10,076 bases of DNA from Spirochaetaceae bacterium. Its GTDB lineage: Bacteria; Spirochaetota; Spirochaetia; UBA9216. Below the pieces are notes generated by a model that had not been told where the DNA came from, ran no database searches, and saw only the letters and a program-made list of their open reading frames with translations. Positions 1 to 6,598 of the stretch are shown here, one piece after another (positions within the stretch are counted from its first letter, which is position 1; each line of letters begins with the position of its first letter). Both the position numbers and the translations under genes were made by a program. Location of the stretch: positions 1 to 10,076 of the forward strand of contig JAQQAK010000261.1 in the NCBI GenBank assembly GCA_028527945.1, given 5' to 3'.

Positions 1-605
1 TCATATCCGCTGGAAAAAGCGTCAGATGTCATAATATAGTCATTACCGTTTTCTTTTATGCTAGAAAACTCGCCGTAAGGATCCAGCATTGGATATATTA
101 GTACTATCTTCTTAATTTTACGGTTTTCTTTAAGCGATAAACCAATAGACAATGCAATATTTCCACCGGCACTGTCTCCCATCAAGATGAGACTTTGAGT
201 TTCTGTTTGAGCAATTTTACTGACAACCTTAATGCAATCATCATGAGCGGCAGGAAACTTATACTCAGGAGCTAGTCGATAATCAATTAAACAAACCTTT
301 GCTTTGCATTTTTGGGCCAATAGCCGCATCTGTTTATCATGAGTTTTAAATCCACCGCTAATAAAACAGCCGCCATGAAAATATATAATAATTGGAGAAT
401 CTGCTTCAGACTGGTCATTGTAAAATCTGACTTTAACTCCTTCAATAATATCATCTTTTACTTCATCAATTTCAACGGCTTCTCCAGCAAGAATGCTGCT
501 CTCTTCATATCCTTGCCTTCTCTCCTCAACAGAAAACTCAGAACTTTTTTTTGAGCCATTTTCTCTGAACTCTTCTATTAATTCCTGCAAACCAGATTCA
601 ACCAT
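1..605 (-). CDS. Alpha/beta hydrolase, HSL-type acetyl esterase/lipase (3' end outside window)
   Basis: Reading leftward from an ATG at 603-605 gives 201 codons without a stop, so the C-terminus lies beyond the left edge. The protein shows the marks of the hormone-sensitive-lipase family of esterases: the oxyanion-hole motif HGG at residues 77-79 (family form HGGGF, here HGGCF), the strand DYRLAPE at 108-114, and the nucleophile elbow GDSAGG at 143-148 with the presumed catalytic Ser145. The catalytic Asp and His would fall in the missing part. Such enzymes hydrolyse short acyl or acetyl esters; the substrate cannot be told. There is no signal peptide, so it is probably cytoplasmic. The start is supported by GAGGAA (610-615), four bases upstream. 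A TTGACA lies at 666-671 on this strand, but no good -10 follows it at normal spacing. Confidence 0.9.
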   Translation of the reverse strand, partial: MVESGLQELIEEFRENGSKKSSEFSVEERRQGYEESSILAGEAVEIDEVKDDIIEGVKVRFYNDQSEADSPIIIYFHGGCFISGGFKTHDKQMRLLAQKCKAKVCLIDYRLAPEYKFPAAHDDCIKVVSKIAQTETQSLILMGDSAGGNIALSIGLSLKENRKIKKIVLIYPMLDPYGEFSSIKENGNDYIMTSDAFSSGY

Positions 606-799
606 AAATTTCCTCAACAAGTTAGTCTTTCATAATCTAACAGAAAAAGATGAGAACCTCAAATATGTCAAATTGAGTGTTTAAAAAAGCCATCCTGTAC
701 TCAACTATAATACCTACAGATTGAAAAAAATAAAACGATTATAATACATAATCTGAATTTTAAACTTTTCTTAAGTTTTATCTCTTTTCCAATAAGAGT

Positions 800-1393
800 C
801 TAATACAGATATTCTTTATTTATATACTTTTCCATATAATAATCATATATTTCGATATTACACCCAATATCAGGATATTTTTTTATGAGTTTGTCTATAA
901 GCATTTTATAAAGAGTTATATATTCTACAAGTAATGTCGATTCCAGCTCAGGATTTATATCAGGATAGGCGACATAGCCTTTCAGCGCCCCAGCATTTAT
1001 TGCGTCAGGATGAGAGGGCTTATAAACATAATGATACATAGAATTCTCTTCTGATTCTTCTTTCATTTCAAGATTTAAATTATCGCAGATTATAACCCTT
1101 GTTTCTTTATATGGTTCACCATTTGCTGTTCGAGTGGTATTATAATTATTTAGCTTGTCCATAGTGAGCTCAATTAACAAATTCAAATTACGCAGCAACT
1201 TTAAAAAATTCTCTTTAGATAAATCTATTTTATAAAAATTAGATTTTGAAACAATTATATAATCTTTACACTGATGTTCTATTATTCCCTTTTGTATAGG
1301 AGAAACTAATATAAACTCATAAATATCTTTATCTGAGCCGCAACTGAAAAAAAGAAGAGAAGAAATAATTAAAAAAGTATATCTATAACGCAT
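800..1393 (-). CDS. Small hypothetical lipoprotein
   Basis: This protein is not recognised as a member of a named family. From the ATG at 1391-1393 it is 197 residues long and begins with a typical lipoprotein signal: a basic start (MRYR), a hydrophobic stretch to residue 16, and the lipobox FFSC with Cys18 as the lipidated residue. The rest is a mixed alpha/beta sequence, probably outside the inner membrane, rich in Tyr, Asn and Lys, with no motif I can name. The frame stays open to an ATG at 1451-1453 that overlaps the stop of the upstream methyltransferase (ATGA). That start would place 20 residues before the signal peptide, so the internal Met is preferred; it has GGAG at 1405-1408 with an 11-base spacer. 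The gene is probably co-transcribed with the methyltransferase. No clear terminator follows: 606-799 shows only weak AT-rich dyads. Confidence 0.75.
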   Translation of the reverse strand: MRYRYTFLIISSLLFFSCGSDKDIYEFILVSPIQKGIIEHQCKDYIIVSKSNFYKIDLSKENFLKLLRNLNLLIELTMDKLNNYNTTRTANGEPYKETRVIICDNLNLEMKEESEENSMYHYVYKPSHPDAINAGALKGYVAYPDINPELESTLLVEYITLYKMLIDKLIKKYPDIGCNIEIYDYYMEKYINKEYLY

Positions 1394-1449
1394 AATAATA
1401 AAATCTCCAACAGAAAAAGATATTGAAGTAAAACTTCTTTGAGAACTAT

Positions 1450-2151
1450 TCATCCCCTATTTTTCAAATACCAAACTCCAGTATATTCTTTTATAATTTC
1501 TTTTTTATAGTTTTCAATGTCAGATTTCATTTCATCACCAAAAAAGAAACCCATAACACGAGAAGCTTCTTTATAATCTTTAAATTTGTAATCCGTTCTT
1601 AAAATTGTTTTACTGAATTTATATTTTCCTTCCAAAATTTTATAAAAATATTTTGTATACTCTTTTGTTGTACCTGATTCTTCAACATTCGTCCCAAGCG
1701 ATTCTATAATAAGTATTTCACCATTTTCTTTTACAATGCCTTTTATATTATCTATCAACAACTCTATTGCAACATTTAAATTATCAGAATTTTGATTCAT
1801 TGTATGCCCAAAGCTCCAGCCTTCAATAAAGACATCTACTTCTTCATCCACCGGCTTTAATTTTAGGTTTTCTGCTATGTTAAGTGTCATTTTATCAATA
1901 TTTGCTGAATGATTCATTTTACACTGAGAAAGCATATGCTCTTCATAATCAAATCCATAGCAATGTATAGCTTGAGAAATATAATAATTTGTGACCCGAC
2001 CAGTGCCTATCCCAGCTTCATATACGACCTTGTTTTTCCAGTCAAATTTTGTCTTTAGGTATTCACCTAAATTGTTCTTATAATCTTCGGCATTGACTAA
2101 TTCATCATATTCTTTCGAATGTGCTTTATAAATTTCAAACATTGTAGGCAT
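1450..2151 (-). CDS. Class I SAM-dependent methyltransferase
   Basis: This 233-residue protein has the class I methyltransferase fold. Motif I is E45-AGIGTG at 45-51, which binds S-adenosylmethionine. An acidic residue after strand 2 (GFDYE, 67-71) would bind the ribose. Strand 4 is near VDVFIEGWS (105-113) and strand 5 is ILIIESLG (146-153). The N-terminal segment (FEIYKAHSKEYDELV) resembles the lid helices of small-molecule methyltransferases. The substrate cannot be inferred. Start choice: GGAG at 2159-2162 sits seven bases before the ATG at 2151; a second Met at codon 4 is less well placed. Its stop overlaps an ATG of the downstream lipoprotein frame, suggesting one transcript. It is divergent from the SH3-like lipoprotein at 2260, and the 108-base gap must hold both promoters. 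Confidence 0.85.
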   Translation of the reverse strand: MPTMFEIYKAHSKEYDELVNAEDYKNNLGEYLKTKFDWKNKVVYEAGIGTGRVTNYYISQAIHCYGFDYEEHMLSQCKMNHSANIDKMTLNIAENLKLKPVDEEVDVFIEGWSFGHTMNQNSDNLNVAIELLIDNIKGIVKENGEILIIESLGTNVEESGTTKEYTKYFYKILEGKYKFSKTILRTDYKFKDYKEASRVMGFFFGDEMKSDIENYKKEIIKEYTGVWYLKNRG

Positions 2152-2199
2152 TTTTAATCTCCATTTATTATAATTTTAATATGTATATGAAAAACATAA

Positions 2200-2227
2200 T
2201 TGAAAAAAATCTTTATATCTCTATAAT
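2200..2227 (+). promoter_or_regulatory. Sigma70-type promoter of the SH3-like lipoprotein
   Basis: TTGAAA (2200-2205) and a perfect TATAAT (2222-2227) are separated by 16 bases in an AT-rich tract. The predicted transcript starts near 2234, and AGGGAG at 2249-2254 stands five bases before the ATG at 2260. The minus-strand promoter of the divergent methyltransferase must lie in the same gap but could not be placed convincingly. Confidence 0.65.
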
Positions 2228-2259
2228 TATTATATGATTAAATCTTAAAGGGAGCTATA

Positions 2260-3273
2260 ATGAAAAAATATTTCTTATCTCTAATCTTAATTATCAGTTT
2301 AGCCTTTCTTTTTACTGCTTGTGAGAAAAAAGACTCTGCCTCCTCAGTAACAGATCAAAAGAAAATTGAACCTACACCAGTGCCTACTTATAATTCGATC
2401 CATAACGCATTAACTTATATTGTAGAAAATGAAGATAGCGACAGACCTGTCTATTCAAAGGGAAGCTTTCGCCCAGCACTTGGAGATAAATTCTTTACAA
2501 TAGGCGAAGCTATTGAAGTTGCGTCAAAAGACGAGGGCGGCGAGACTCTTAAACTGATTAAATGTAAATCTGAAGATGATGAAATCTTCTGGATGAAGAA
2601 TGATTTGGTAGTTCCTGATGGAATCCTTGCTATAGTAAAAGATGATGAGTCGGTAATTTATGAAAAACCGAATAAGTTAAAACCTTCATCAGATATTCTT
2701 TCAAAAGCAACAATAGTTACAGTTTACCCTGAATCTGAAAACGGGTTCAAACTTGTAACAACATGGGATGAAAAAATTAATAAAAAACGCTCAAATGTAT
2801 ACATCAAAACTGGAGATCTTTCTTTTAGCGATGATGATATTCAAAGCTATAGAATTTATTTTATTGCAACAAAGGCAAGTGGAGTAGCACAAAAAACTTT
2901 ATTCGAAACTGCTTTGGAATATAGTAATTCTATTTTCTATAATCTTATTGAAGATGAATACAACAAACGCTATAACAACAGTACTTCTGAAAGCTCAACA
3001 CCATCTCAAAATGATAGTGTAAAAATGCCTGAAACAGAAACGATTGAGTTTAATGCTGTTATCGCTAATGACGGAACAGGTGAAATGATAAACGTAAGAA
3101 ACTTTCCTCTTGTAAACGGCTCTTCTGTTGTTGCGCAACTGAATCCGGGAGAACCTGTATTTATAACAGAAGCAACTGTAAAAAACTTTACAATAGGCGC
3201 CATCTCAGACAAATGGTACAAAATCTCAAGCCCAGAAGGATGGGTTTTCGGAAGTTTCATTGATCCTCAGTAG
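2260..3273 (+). CDS. Lipoprotein with bacterial SH3-like domains
   Basis: The protein has 337 residues. It opens with a lipoprotein signal (MKKYFLSLIL, hydrophobic core, lipobox FTAC) with Cys21 as the lipid anchor, followed by a Ser/Lys/Pro-rich linker to about residue 45. The C-terminal part (about 264-336) looks like a bacterial SH3 domain: the segment with INVRNFP, then hydrophobic strands, WYKI and a terminal GWVFGSFI. Two earlier segments (about 65-118 and 120-190, the latter ending VYIKTGDLSF) have a similar strand pattern and may be diverged SH3-like repeats. A polar linker (about 235-262) separates them from the last domain. Such domains usually bind cell-wall peptides or proteins; the ligand here is unknown. 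It is a monocistronic unit with its own promoter and terminator. Confidence 0.8.
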   Translation: MKKYFLSLILIISLAFLFTACEKKDSASSVTDQKKIEPTPVPTYNSIHNALTYIVENEDSDRPVYSKGSFRPALGDKFFTIGEAIEVASKDEGGETLKLIKCKSEDDEIFWMKNDLVVPDGILAIVKDDESVIYEKPNKLKPSSDILSKATIVTVYPESENGFKLVTTWDEKINKKRSNVYIKTGDLSFSDDDIQSYRIYFIATKASGVAQKTLFETALEYSNSIFYNLIEDEYNKRYNNSTSESSTPSQNDSVKMPETETIEFNAVIANDGTGEMINVRNFPLVNGSSVVAQLNPGEPVFITEATVKNFTIGAISDKWYKISSPEGWVFGSFIDPQ

Positions 3274-3292
3274 GATAAAACTTAACAACTTC

Positions 3293-3317
3293 AGCCCGGT
3301 TCCTACCGGGCTTTTTT
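3293..3317 (+). terminator. Rho-independent terminator of the SH3-like lipoprotein
   Basis: AGCCCGGT (3293-3300) and ACCGGGCT (3305-3312) form a perfect 8-bp stem around a 4-base loop, followed by an unbroken T run to 3317. It lies 19 bases after the stop codon. On the minus strand no T run follows, so it does not serve the neighbouring methyltransferase. Confidence 0.93.
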
Positions 3318-3360
3318 ATTCGCAACAGAAACTGCCGCAACATGTGAAACCCAGATGAAT

Positions 3361-3972
3361 CTATTTTAAGCCCCACACGATTACAGTATTTTTCTCAATT
3401 ACTGACTGAACATCTTTAAGGCCGTTAGTACCCAGGAAATCTTTATATTCAATATCGCTTTTAAACTTTACAAATTCATGCCATTTGGTTCCTTCTTTGG
3501 GGTACGCGTTAATTATAAAGAAAGCACCATTTTCCTTTAATGTTCGCTTTATTTCTGAAATTGCTTTCTTATGATCCGGCCAAAAATTGATTGTATCAAA
3601 GGCGGTTATAATATCAAAATAATTATCTTCAAACGGCAAGGCTGAAACATCAGCATTCTGTATTTCTACAATACCTTTTGCAATTCCTTTTTTATTGAAG
3701 TCTCTGGACAAGTTAACCATATCATCAGAATAATCAACTCCAATTGTCTTTTTAATTCCGTCTATGTCTGAAAGAAGTTTTACAGCGACTCCCCCGCCGC
3801 ACCCAATATCAAGCGCAGTTTTTAGTTTTGAGTGCCCGCAATGCCGGATAATGTAACTGTCGATAATCTTTTTATAGGCCGATGAATGAATTGTATTCAT
3901 CAGCTTACCAGCAATTTTGCCTAAAAAACCCGTTGGCCTTGAGCCAATTGTCTCCATCTCATTATTCTTCAT
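3361..3972 (-). CDS. UbiE/Methyltransf_11-type SAM-dependent methyltransferase
   Basis: This 203-residue protein has a complete set of class I methyltransferase motifs: motif I LDIGCGGG (54-61), the acidic strand-2 end GVDYS (78-82), a NADVSALPFED segment (106-116) typical of the UbiE-like branch, the strand FDIITAFDTINFW (119-131) and LKENGAFFIIN (145-155). The substrate is unknown; close relatives methylate small molecules. It is not visibly related to the methyltransferase at 1450-2151 beyond the shared fold. The start is supported by AGGA (3979-3982) six bases upstream. It has its own promoter at 4005-4033 and so is probably not co-transcribed with the protease-like gene upstream. No terminator is obvious at its 3' end; the hairpin at 3293-3312 lacks a T run in this direction. 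Confidence 0.88.
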   Translation of the reverse strand: MKNNEMETIGSRPTGFLGKIAGKLMNTIHSSAYKKIIDSYIIRHCGHSKLKTALDIGCGGGVAVKLLSDIDGIKKTIGVDYSDDMVNLSRDFNKKGIAKGIVEIQNADVSALPFEDNYFDIITAFDTINFWPDHKKAISEIKRTLKENGAFFIINAYPKEGTKWHEFVKFKSDIEYKDFLGTNGLKDVQSVIEKNTVIVWGLK

Positions 3973-4004
3973 TTTATTTCCTGTGTAGAGTTAATACTTG
4001 TGAC

Positions 4005-4033
4005 ATTGTAGCAAATGATAAAATTGAAGACAA
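4005..4033 (-). promoter_or_regulatory. Sigma70-type promoter of the UbiE-type methyltransferase
   Basis: On the minus strand TTGTCT (4033-4028) is followed after 17 bases by TACAAT (4010-4005). The predicted start is near 3998, leaving a leader of about 25 bases that contains the AGGA ribosome binding site. Confidence 0.55.
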
Positions 4034-4041
4034 CATAGTTT

Positions 4042-4059
4042 AAAAAAACAAAGTTTGTT
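4042..4059 (-). terminator. Short hairpin with T run after the aspartic-protease-like gene
   Basis: On the minus strand AACAA, a 3-base loop and TTGTT form a 5-bp stem that overlaps the TAA stop at 4058-4060 and runs straight into a T tract (4047-4042). The stem is short and AT-rich, so termination may be weak. Confidence 0.4.
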
Positions 4060-5332
4060 ACTCAAACTTTATATGCATTTTATCAAAATTAAGTGTCATT
4101 GTTTTATATCGATTGATAAGTACCTGACCAATAAGCCCATAATAATTTTGCCCATTAGATGGAAGCTCATCTTTTAAAACAATTATGTCTTTAAATAAAA
4201 TATTATCTCCACCAAATTCAAATTCACGATCGATCTTAAAACCATCAAATTCATGAATTCCTGAAGCTCCTCCAATATTAACTTTTTGCAGCTGACAGCT
4301 ACTTTCAAGTTCTTCTTTATTCTCTACATAAAATCTGTAATATAGTAAGAGATCTACAGCGCCAGTATCAAAATGGAAACTTTTTTCTTCTATGTTTATA
4401 AGAATATCCAGATTGTTCATGGCTAAATTAGGCGGTTCTGTAAAAGTTGTTTCTTCTTTTGGCACAATAAACTCTCCATTTCGAGAAAGTTTAACTTCTT
4501 TTAAGGCCGCCATTACCGGATAGCCCAATATTCCATATATCTGATATTCCATATCAGGGAAAGATAACTGTTCATCGGGCAATACGAGAAATACTGCATT
4601 AAACACATCAATATCTCCAAATGAAAACTCATCACACAAGGCTAATTTTGCAAAAACTTCATGACCAGTACTCGTTCCAATATTTATTTCTGTTGGGATA
4701 ATTTTCATACCGAACATTTTGGCAACTGACTCAGTTGTAGTAGACAGATTCGCTCCGGTATCAAAAATAAAAAGAGAAGATGAACCATTAGCAGACACCT
4801 CAAGGTTATCAAGCCCCACCTTATCCTTTTTCATCATAACTGTTGTATTATCATTTATGACAACCCTCTGCTGAGGAGCATCTTTTAAAGAGCTCCAAAG
4901 TGTAAAATCATTTTCATAGTCTTGAATATCAGGAACATATTCAGTGTAATTTTTCAGTATTATATCAACTGCATCTGCTGCTTTTTTATATTCATAAAGT
5001 TTAGTAGCGTTATCTCTTTGAGTCAGATATAGCTTAAATTGTACTGATTCAGGAAGATCACTTTTATTCTTTAAAAGCTCATCTATTAGTTTTTCAGACT
5101 CATCTAAATTATTAAATGAATTAGCCAAAAGCGCTCTGATTATCTTTTGATGAGTCGGATTTAACTCATCCTTTTTTTCTACATAACTTGTTCTTGCTAT
5201 GAAATAATCTTGTTGATCAATATAATTATATATTTCATCAAAGGTATCAGCTTCTACTGAACTATTGGTTACACAGGCTCCCAAAAAAAGTACAGAGCCT
5301 ACAAGTAATAAAAGTATTTTTTTCTGTTTCAT
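4058..5332 (-). CDS. Lipoprotein with two retropepsin-like aspartic protease domains
   Basis: The protein has 424 residues. A lipoprotein signal with lipobox LGAC (Cys20) is followed by a helical, TPR-like segment (about 28-150). Two domains then each repeat the aspartic protease signature: FDTGA at 190-194 with a hydrophobic-hydrophobic-Gly motif GILG at 267-270, and FDTGA at 321-325 with GLIG at 399-402. In retropepsin-like proteins D-T-G-A carries the catalytic Asp and the G-hydrophobic-hydrophobic-G strand packs against it. Two such lobes in one chain could form an intramolecular active site, as in pepsin, where retropepsins need a homodimer. It would act outside the cytoplasmic membrane; the substrate is unknown. 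AAAGGA (5339-5344) lies six bases before the ATG. The gene is monocistronic by context. Binding or structural roles without catalysis remain possible. Confidence 0.82.
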   Translation of the reverse strand: MKQKKILLLLVGSVLFLGACVTNSSVEADTFDEIYNYIDQQDYFIARTSYVEKKDELNPTHQKIIRALLANSFNNLDESEKLIDELLKNKSDLPESVQFKLYLTQRDNATKLYEYKKAADAVDIILKNYTEYVPDIQDYENDFTLWSSLKDAPQQRVVINDNTTVMMKKDKVGLDNLEVSANGSSSLFIFDTGANLSTTTESVAKMFGMKIIPTEINIGTSTGHEVFAKLALCDEFSFGDIDVFNAVFLVLPDEQLSFPDMEYQIYGILGYPVMAALKEVKLSRNGEFIVPKEETTFTEPPNLAMNNLDILINIEEKSFHFDTGAVDLLLYYRFYVENKEELESSCQLQKVNIGGASGIHEFDGFKIDREFEFGGDNILFKDIIVLKDELPSNGQNYYGLIGQVLINRYKTMTLNFDKMHIKFE

Positions 5333-5443
5333 ATTTTTTCCTTTAAAATATTTATATTTAACTTGTACAAAGCCTGATTAGCTTTGAAATAATATTTTAC
5401 CTTGCAGCTTCATTTATTAAAACAAAAAAATATTTTAAGAGGT

Positions 5444-5461
5444 ATAACATATTCATGTTAT
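5444..5461. repeat. Perfect 7-bp inverted repeat in the 5333-5550 gap
   Basis: ATAACAT (5444-5450) and ATGTTAT (5455-5461) flank a 4-base centre. It sits in the 218-base gap between the divergent protease-like gene and the DUF3781-like gene and could be a regulator site or a weak hairpin. No good promoter is visible in this gap for either gene. Confidence 0.45.
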
Positions 5462-5478
5462 TTTATGGGTTTATGTCC

Positions 5479-5548
5479 TTTTAACTTAAGTGTAAACGCC
5501 TATTTAGGTTATGTCTTACCAAGCTTCACCATAAATGATAAGTTAAAC
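5479..5548 (+). other. Possible attC-like recombination site (weak)
   Basis: GTTAAAC at 5542-5548 fits the integron core pattern GTTRRRY and ends two bases before the ATG of the small ORF, as in gene cassettes. An inverse partner TTTAACTTA (5480-5488) pairs with TAAGTTAAA (5539-5547), giving a span of about 70 bases, within attC lengths. However, convincing inner L boxes are not seen, and the AT-rich context makes such a match easy by chance. Confidence 0.18.
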
Positions 5549-5550
5549 AG

Positions 5551-5799
5551 ATGAATAAAGAAAAAATCCTGAAAAATATCTGCTATACAGAACTTGTATA
5601 CGAGCGAATCCGAAAAAAACTCAAAATAGATTTACCTAATAAGGCAATTGAAGAAATGATTGCTCAGACTATTGAAGAAACACCAATTGTCTGCTTTGAA
5701 AGCATAGGGAAAAACTACTACATCAGTAACATTCAAAGGGGTATTAAAATTACAATTAACTCAAACACAACCAGGGTTATTACCGTAGATAAAATCTGA
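5551..5799 (+). CDS. Small DUF3781-like protein
   Basis: This 82-residue protein has no signal peptide or membrane segment. Its pattern (KEKILKNICYTELVYERIRKKL, then GKNYYI followed by a strand ITIN and a final TRVITVDKI) resembles my recollection of the DUF3781 family, whose function is unknown. The assignment is tentative. It looks like a small alpha+beta protein with N-terminal helices and a C-terminal sheet. There is no clear Shine-Dalgarno sequence before the ATG, which is odd for this window. It stands alone on the plus strand next to a toxin-antitoxin cassette, in the accessory part of the window. Its stop (5797-5799) lies two bases before the left inverted repeat of the hicAB cassette. 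Confidence 0.65.
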   Translation: MNKEKILKNICYTELVYERIRKKLKIDLPNKAIEEMIAQTIEETPIVCFESIGKNYYISNIQRGIKITINSNTTRVITVDKI

Positions 5800-5800
5800 A

Positions 5801-5821
5801 TAATCGAGGATCTTTCAAAAC
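5801..5821 (+). repeat. Left terminal inverted repeat of the hicAB cassette
   Basis: This 21-base segment recurs in inverse orientation at 6668-6688 with two mismatches; the 16-base core GAGGATCTTTCAAAAC (5806-5821) is identical. Directly inside it, AAAACT (5817-5822) and AGTTTT (5828-5833) form a small hairpin, and the inner end of the opposite repeat has an equivalent hairpin with a different loop. Confidence 0.85.
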
Positions 5822-5843
5822 TAACCAAGTTTTAAAATTAGCT

Positions 5844-6179
5844 CTAAACTCTTGCTAAATTTATTTCATCTTCGATTGCTTTTTCGACAAATCTATTTAT
5901 TGATAGATTCATTCTCTTTGCAGTTATTGCAACCTCCCTATGCAAAGATGGAGATAGTCGTAAATTGAATTTACCTGAATAAGGTTTTTCAGGACTTACA
6001 CCTTCTTCTTCACACCACTCTAAATAATCATCTATTGATTCTTTAAAAGCTGTTTCTAACTCATCAACGCTTAATCCTTGAAAGGTTATAACATCTTTTG
6101 TGTTTATAATTTCTCCGTGAAAGATTTTTGCAGAATCATCAAATTCTACATTTCCTATATATCCTTTATATTCCATCAT
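5844..6179 (-). CDS. hicB: HicB family antitoxin with ribbon-helix-helix domain
   Basis: HicB neutralises the HicA mRNA interferase by direct binding and, with it, represses the operon. The 111-residue protein has the partial RNase H-like HicB fold at its N-terminus (YKGYIGNVEFDD at 4-15, FHGEI, ITFQG, then the helix with ESIDDYLEWCEEEG to 60). A C-terminal ribbon-helix-helix DNA-binding segment starts at GKFNLRL (69-75) and continues through a helix-turn-helix pair to about 107. The start overlaps the hicA stop (ATGA) and is served by AGGAG at 6187-6191 with a 7-base spacer, so its translation is probably coupled to hicA. A second Met at codon 2 is equally possible. It appears intact and of normal length. 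Confidence 0.95.
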   Translation of the reverse strand: MMEYKGYIGNVEFDDSAKIFHGEIINTKDVITFQGLSVDELETAFKESIDDYLEWCEEEGVSPEKPYSGKFNLRLSPSLHREVAITAKRMNLSINRFVEKAIEDEINLARV

Positions 6180-6592
6180 GGCTTTACTCCTGCATTTTGT
6201 AAAAATCTTTTCATTGACTTCACTGAACCTTTGTCTGTTTCTTTTTGTGGATGAGGCCTATGAAAAACTGCCCTTATTTTATTTAATTTTATTCTTACTC
6301 GTGATCCATTCCCTTCGGTTATTTCAGCCCCCAATGCAATTAGTAATGCCTCAATGTCAGACCAATTAATATTTGAAGGCGGCGGATTAATCAACCACTC
6401 CGGAGCAGAGCTCCGAAGTATGGTTGGTTCTGCAAGGAATGGGTTTAGACGGTCAGGTTTCATACCCAACACAAAAATACTCTTTCCAAATAGAAGATTC
6501 CGCATGTAGAATCCTGCTAAAGCAGGGCGGGGTATTAAACCTTCCCGGCGAATAAAAATTGCATCTAATGTTTTTTGATGTTTCTTATTCAC
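6176..6592 (-). CDS. hicA: HicA family toxin (mRNA interferase) with a 54-codon in-frame insertion
   Basis: HicA toxins degrade mRNA during translation and are held inactive by HicB. The C-terminal part is a normal member of the YcfA/HicA branch: helix NINWSDIEALLIALGA, strands EITEGNGSRVRIKL and the conserved VFHRPHPQKE, ending GVKP. The N-terminus NKKHQKTLDAIF also matches the family, where this helix is normally followed at once by a short PxxxxIxWxDIE linker. Here about 54 residues intervene (6392-6553), making the protein about 138 residues instead of about 80-85. The frame is open from ATG 6596-6598, but family alignment and the promoter position favour GTG at 6590-6592. No Shine-Dalgarno sequence is present. 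Whether the toxin is still active is unknown; the insertion falls in a linker, outside the conserved body. Confidence 0.85.
   Translation of the reverse strand: MNKKHQKTLDAIFIRREGLIPRPALAGFYMRNLLFGKSIFVLGMKPDRLNPFLAEPTILRSSAPEWLINPPPSNINWSDIEALLIALGAEITEGNGSRVRIKLNKIRAVFHRPHPQKETDKGSVKSMKRFLQNAGVKP
6392..6553 (-). repeat. Protein-coding palindromic element inserted in hicA (RPE-like)
   Basis: This 162-base stretch interrupts the family-conserved HicA sequence without breaking the frame. It encodes a peptide with PRPALAGFYMRN, LLFGKSIFVLGMKPDRLNP and EPTILRSSAPEW. By hand count 6391-6550 has 77 G+C in 160 bases (48%), well above the AT-rich neighbourhood. It contains two strong hairpins. CGGAGC (6401-6406) and GCTCCG (6410-6415) extend outward with a wobble and a 2-base bulge to arms 6392-6406 and 6410-6426. 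CCTGC (6513-6517) and GCAGG (6522-6526) enclose a 4-base loop. It is comparable in form to Rickettsia palindromic elements, which also insert in frame. Exact ends are inferred from the protein break. Confidence 0.6.
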
Positions 6593-6598
6593 ACACAT

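Noticed and set aside
643..671. TTGACA at 666-671 on the minus strand as an esterase promoter
   Set aside because: The hexamer at 17 bases spacing is TTTTTC, a poor -10, and nothing better lies at 16 or 18 bases.
339..684. Two short plus-strand frames over the esterase start
   Set aside because: They are antisense to conserved esterase codons (HGG and upstream) and lack ribosome binding sites.
3006..3260. Minus-strand 84-codon frame
   Set aside because: It is a shadow of the SH3 domain of the plus-strand lipoprotein.
6178..6369. Plus-strand open frame of 63 codons opposite hicA
   Set aside because: It is the antisense of a well-supported hicA; its hydrophobic content is a shadow effect, and it has no family resemblance.
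6381..6556. GGCGGATTAA and GGCGAATAAA as direct repeats flanking the hicA insertion
   Set aside because: Only 8 of 10 bases match, and the 166-base offset is not a multiple of three, which does not fit a simple in-frame insertion with duplication.
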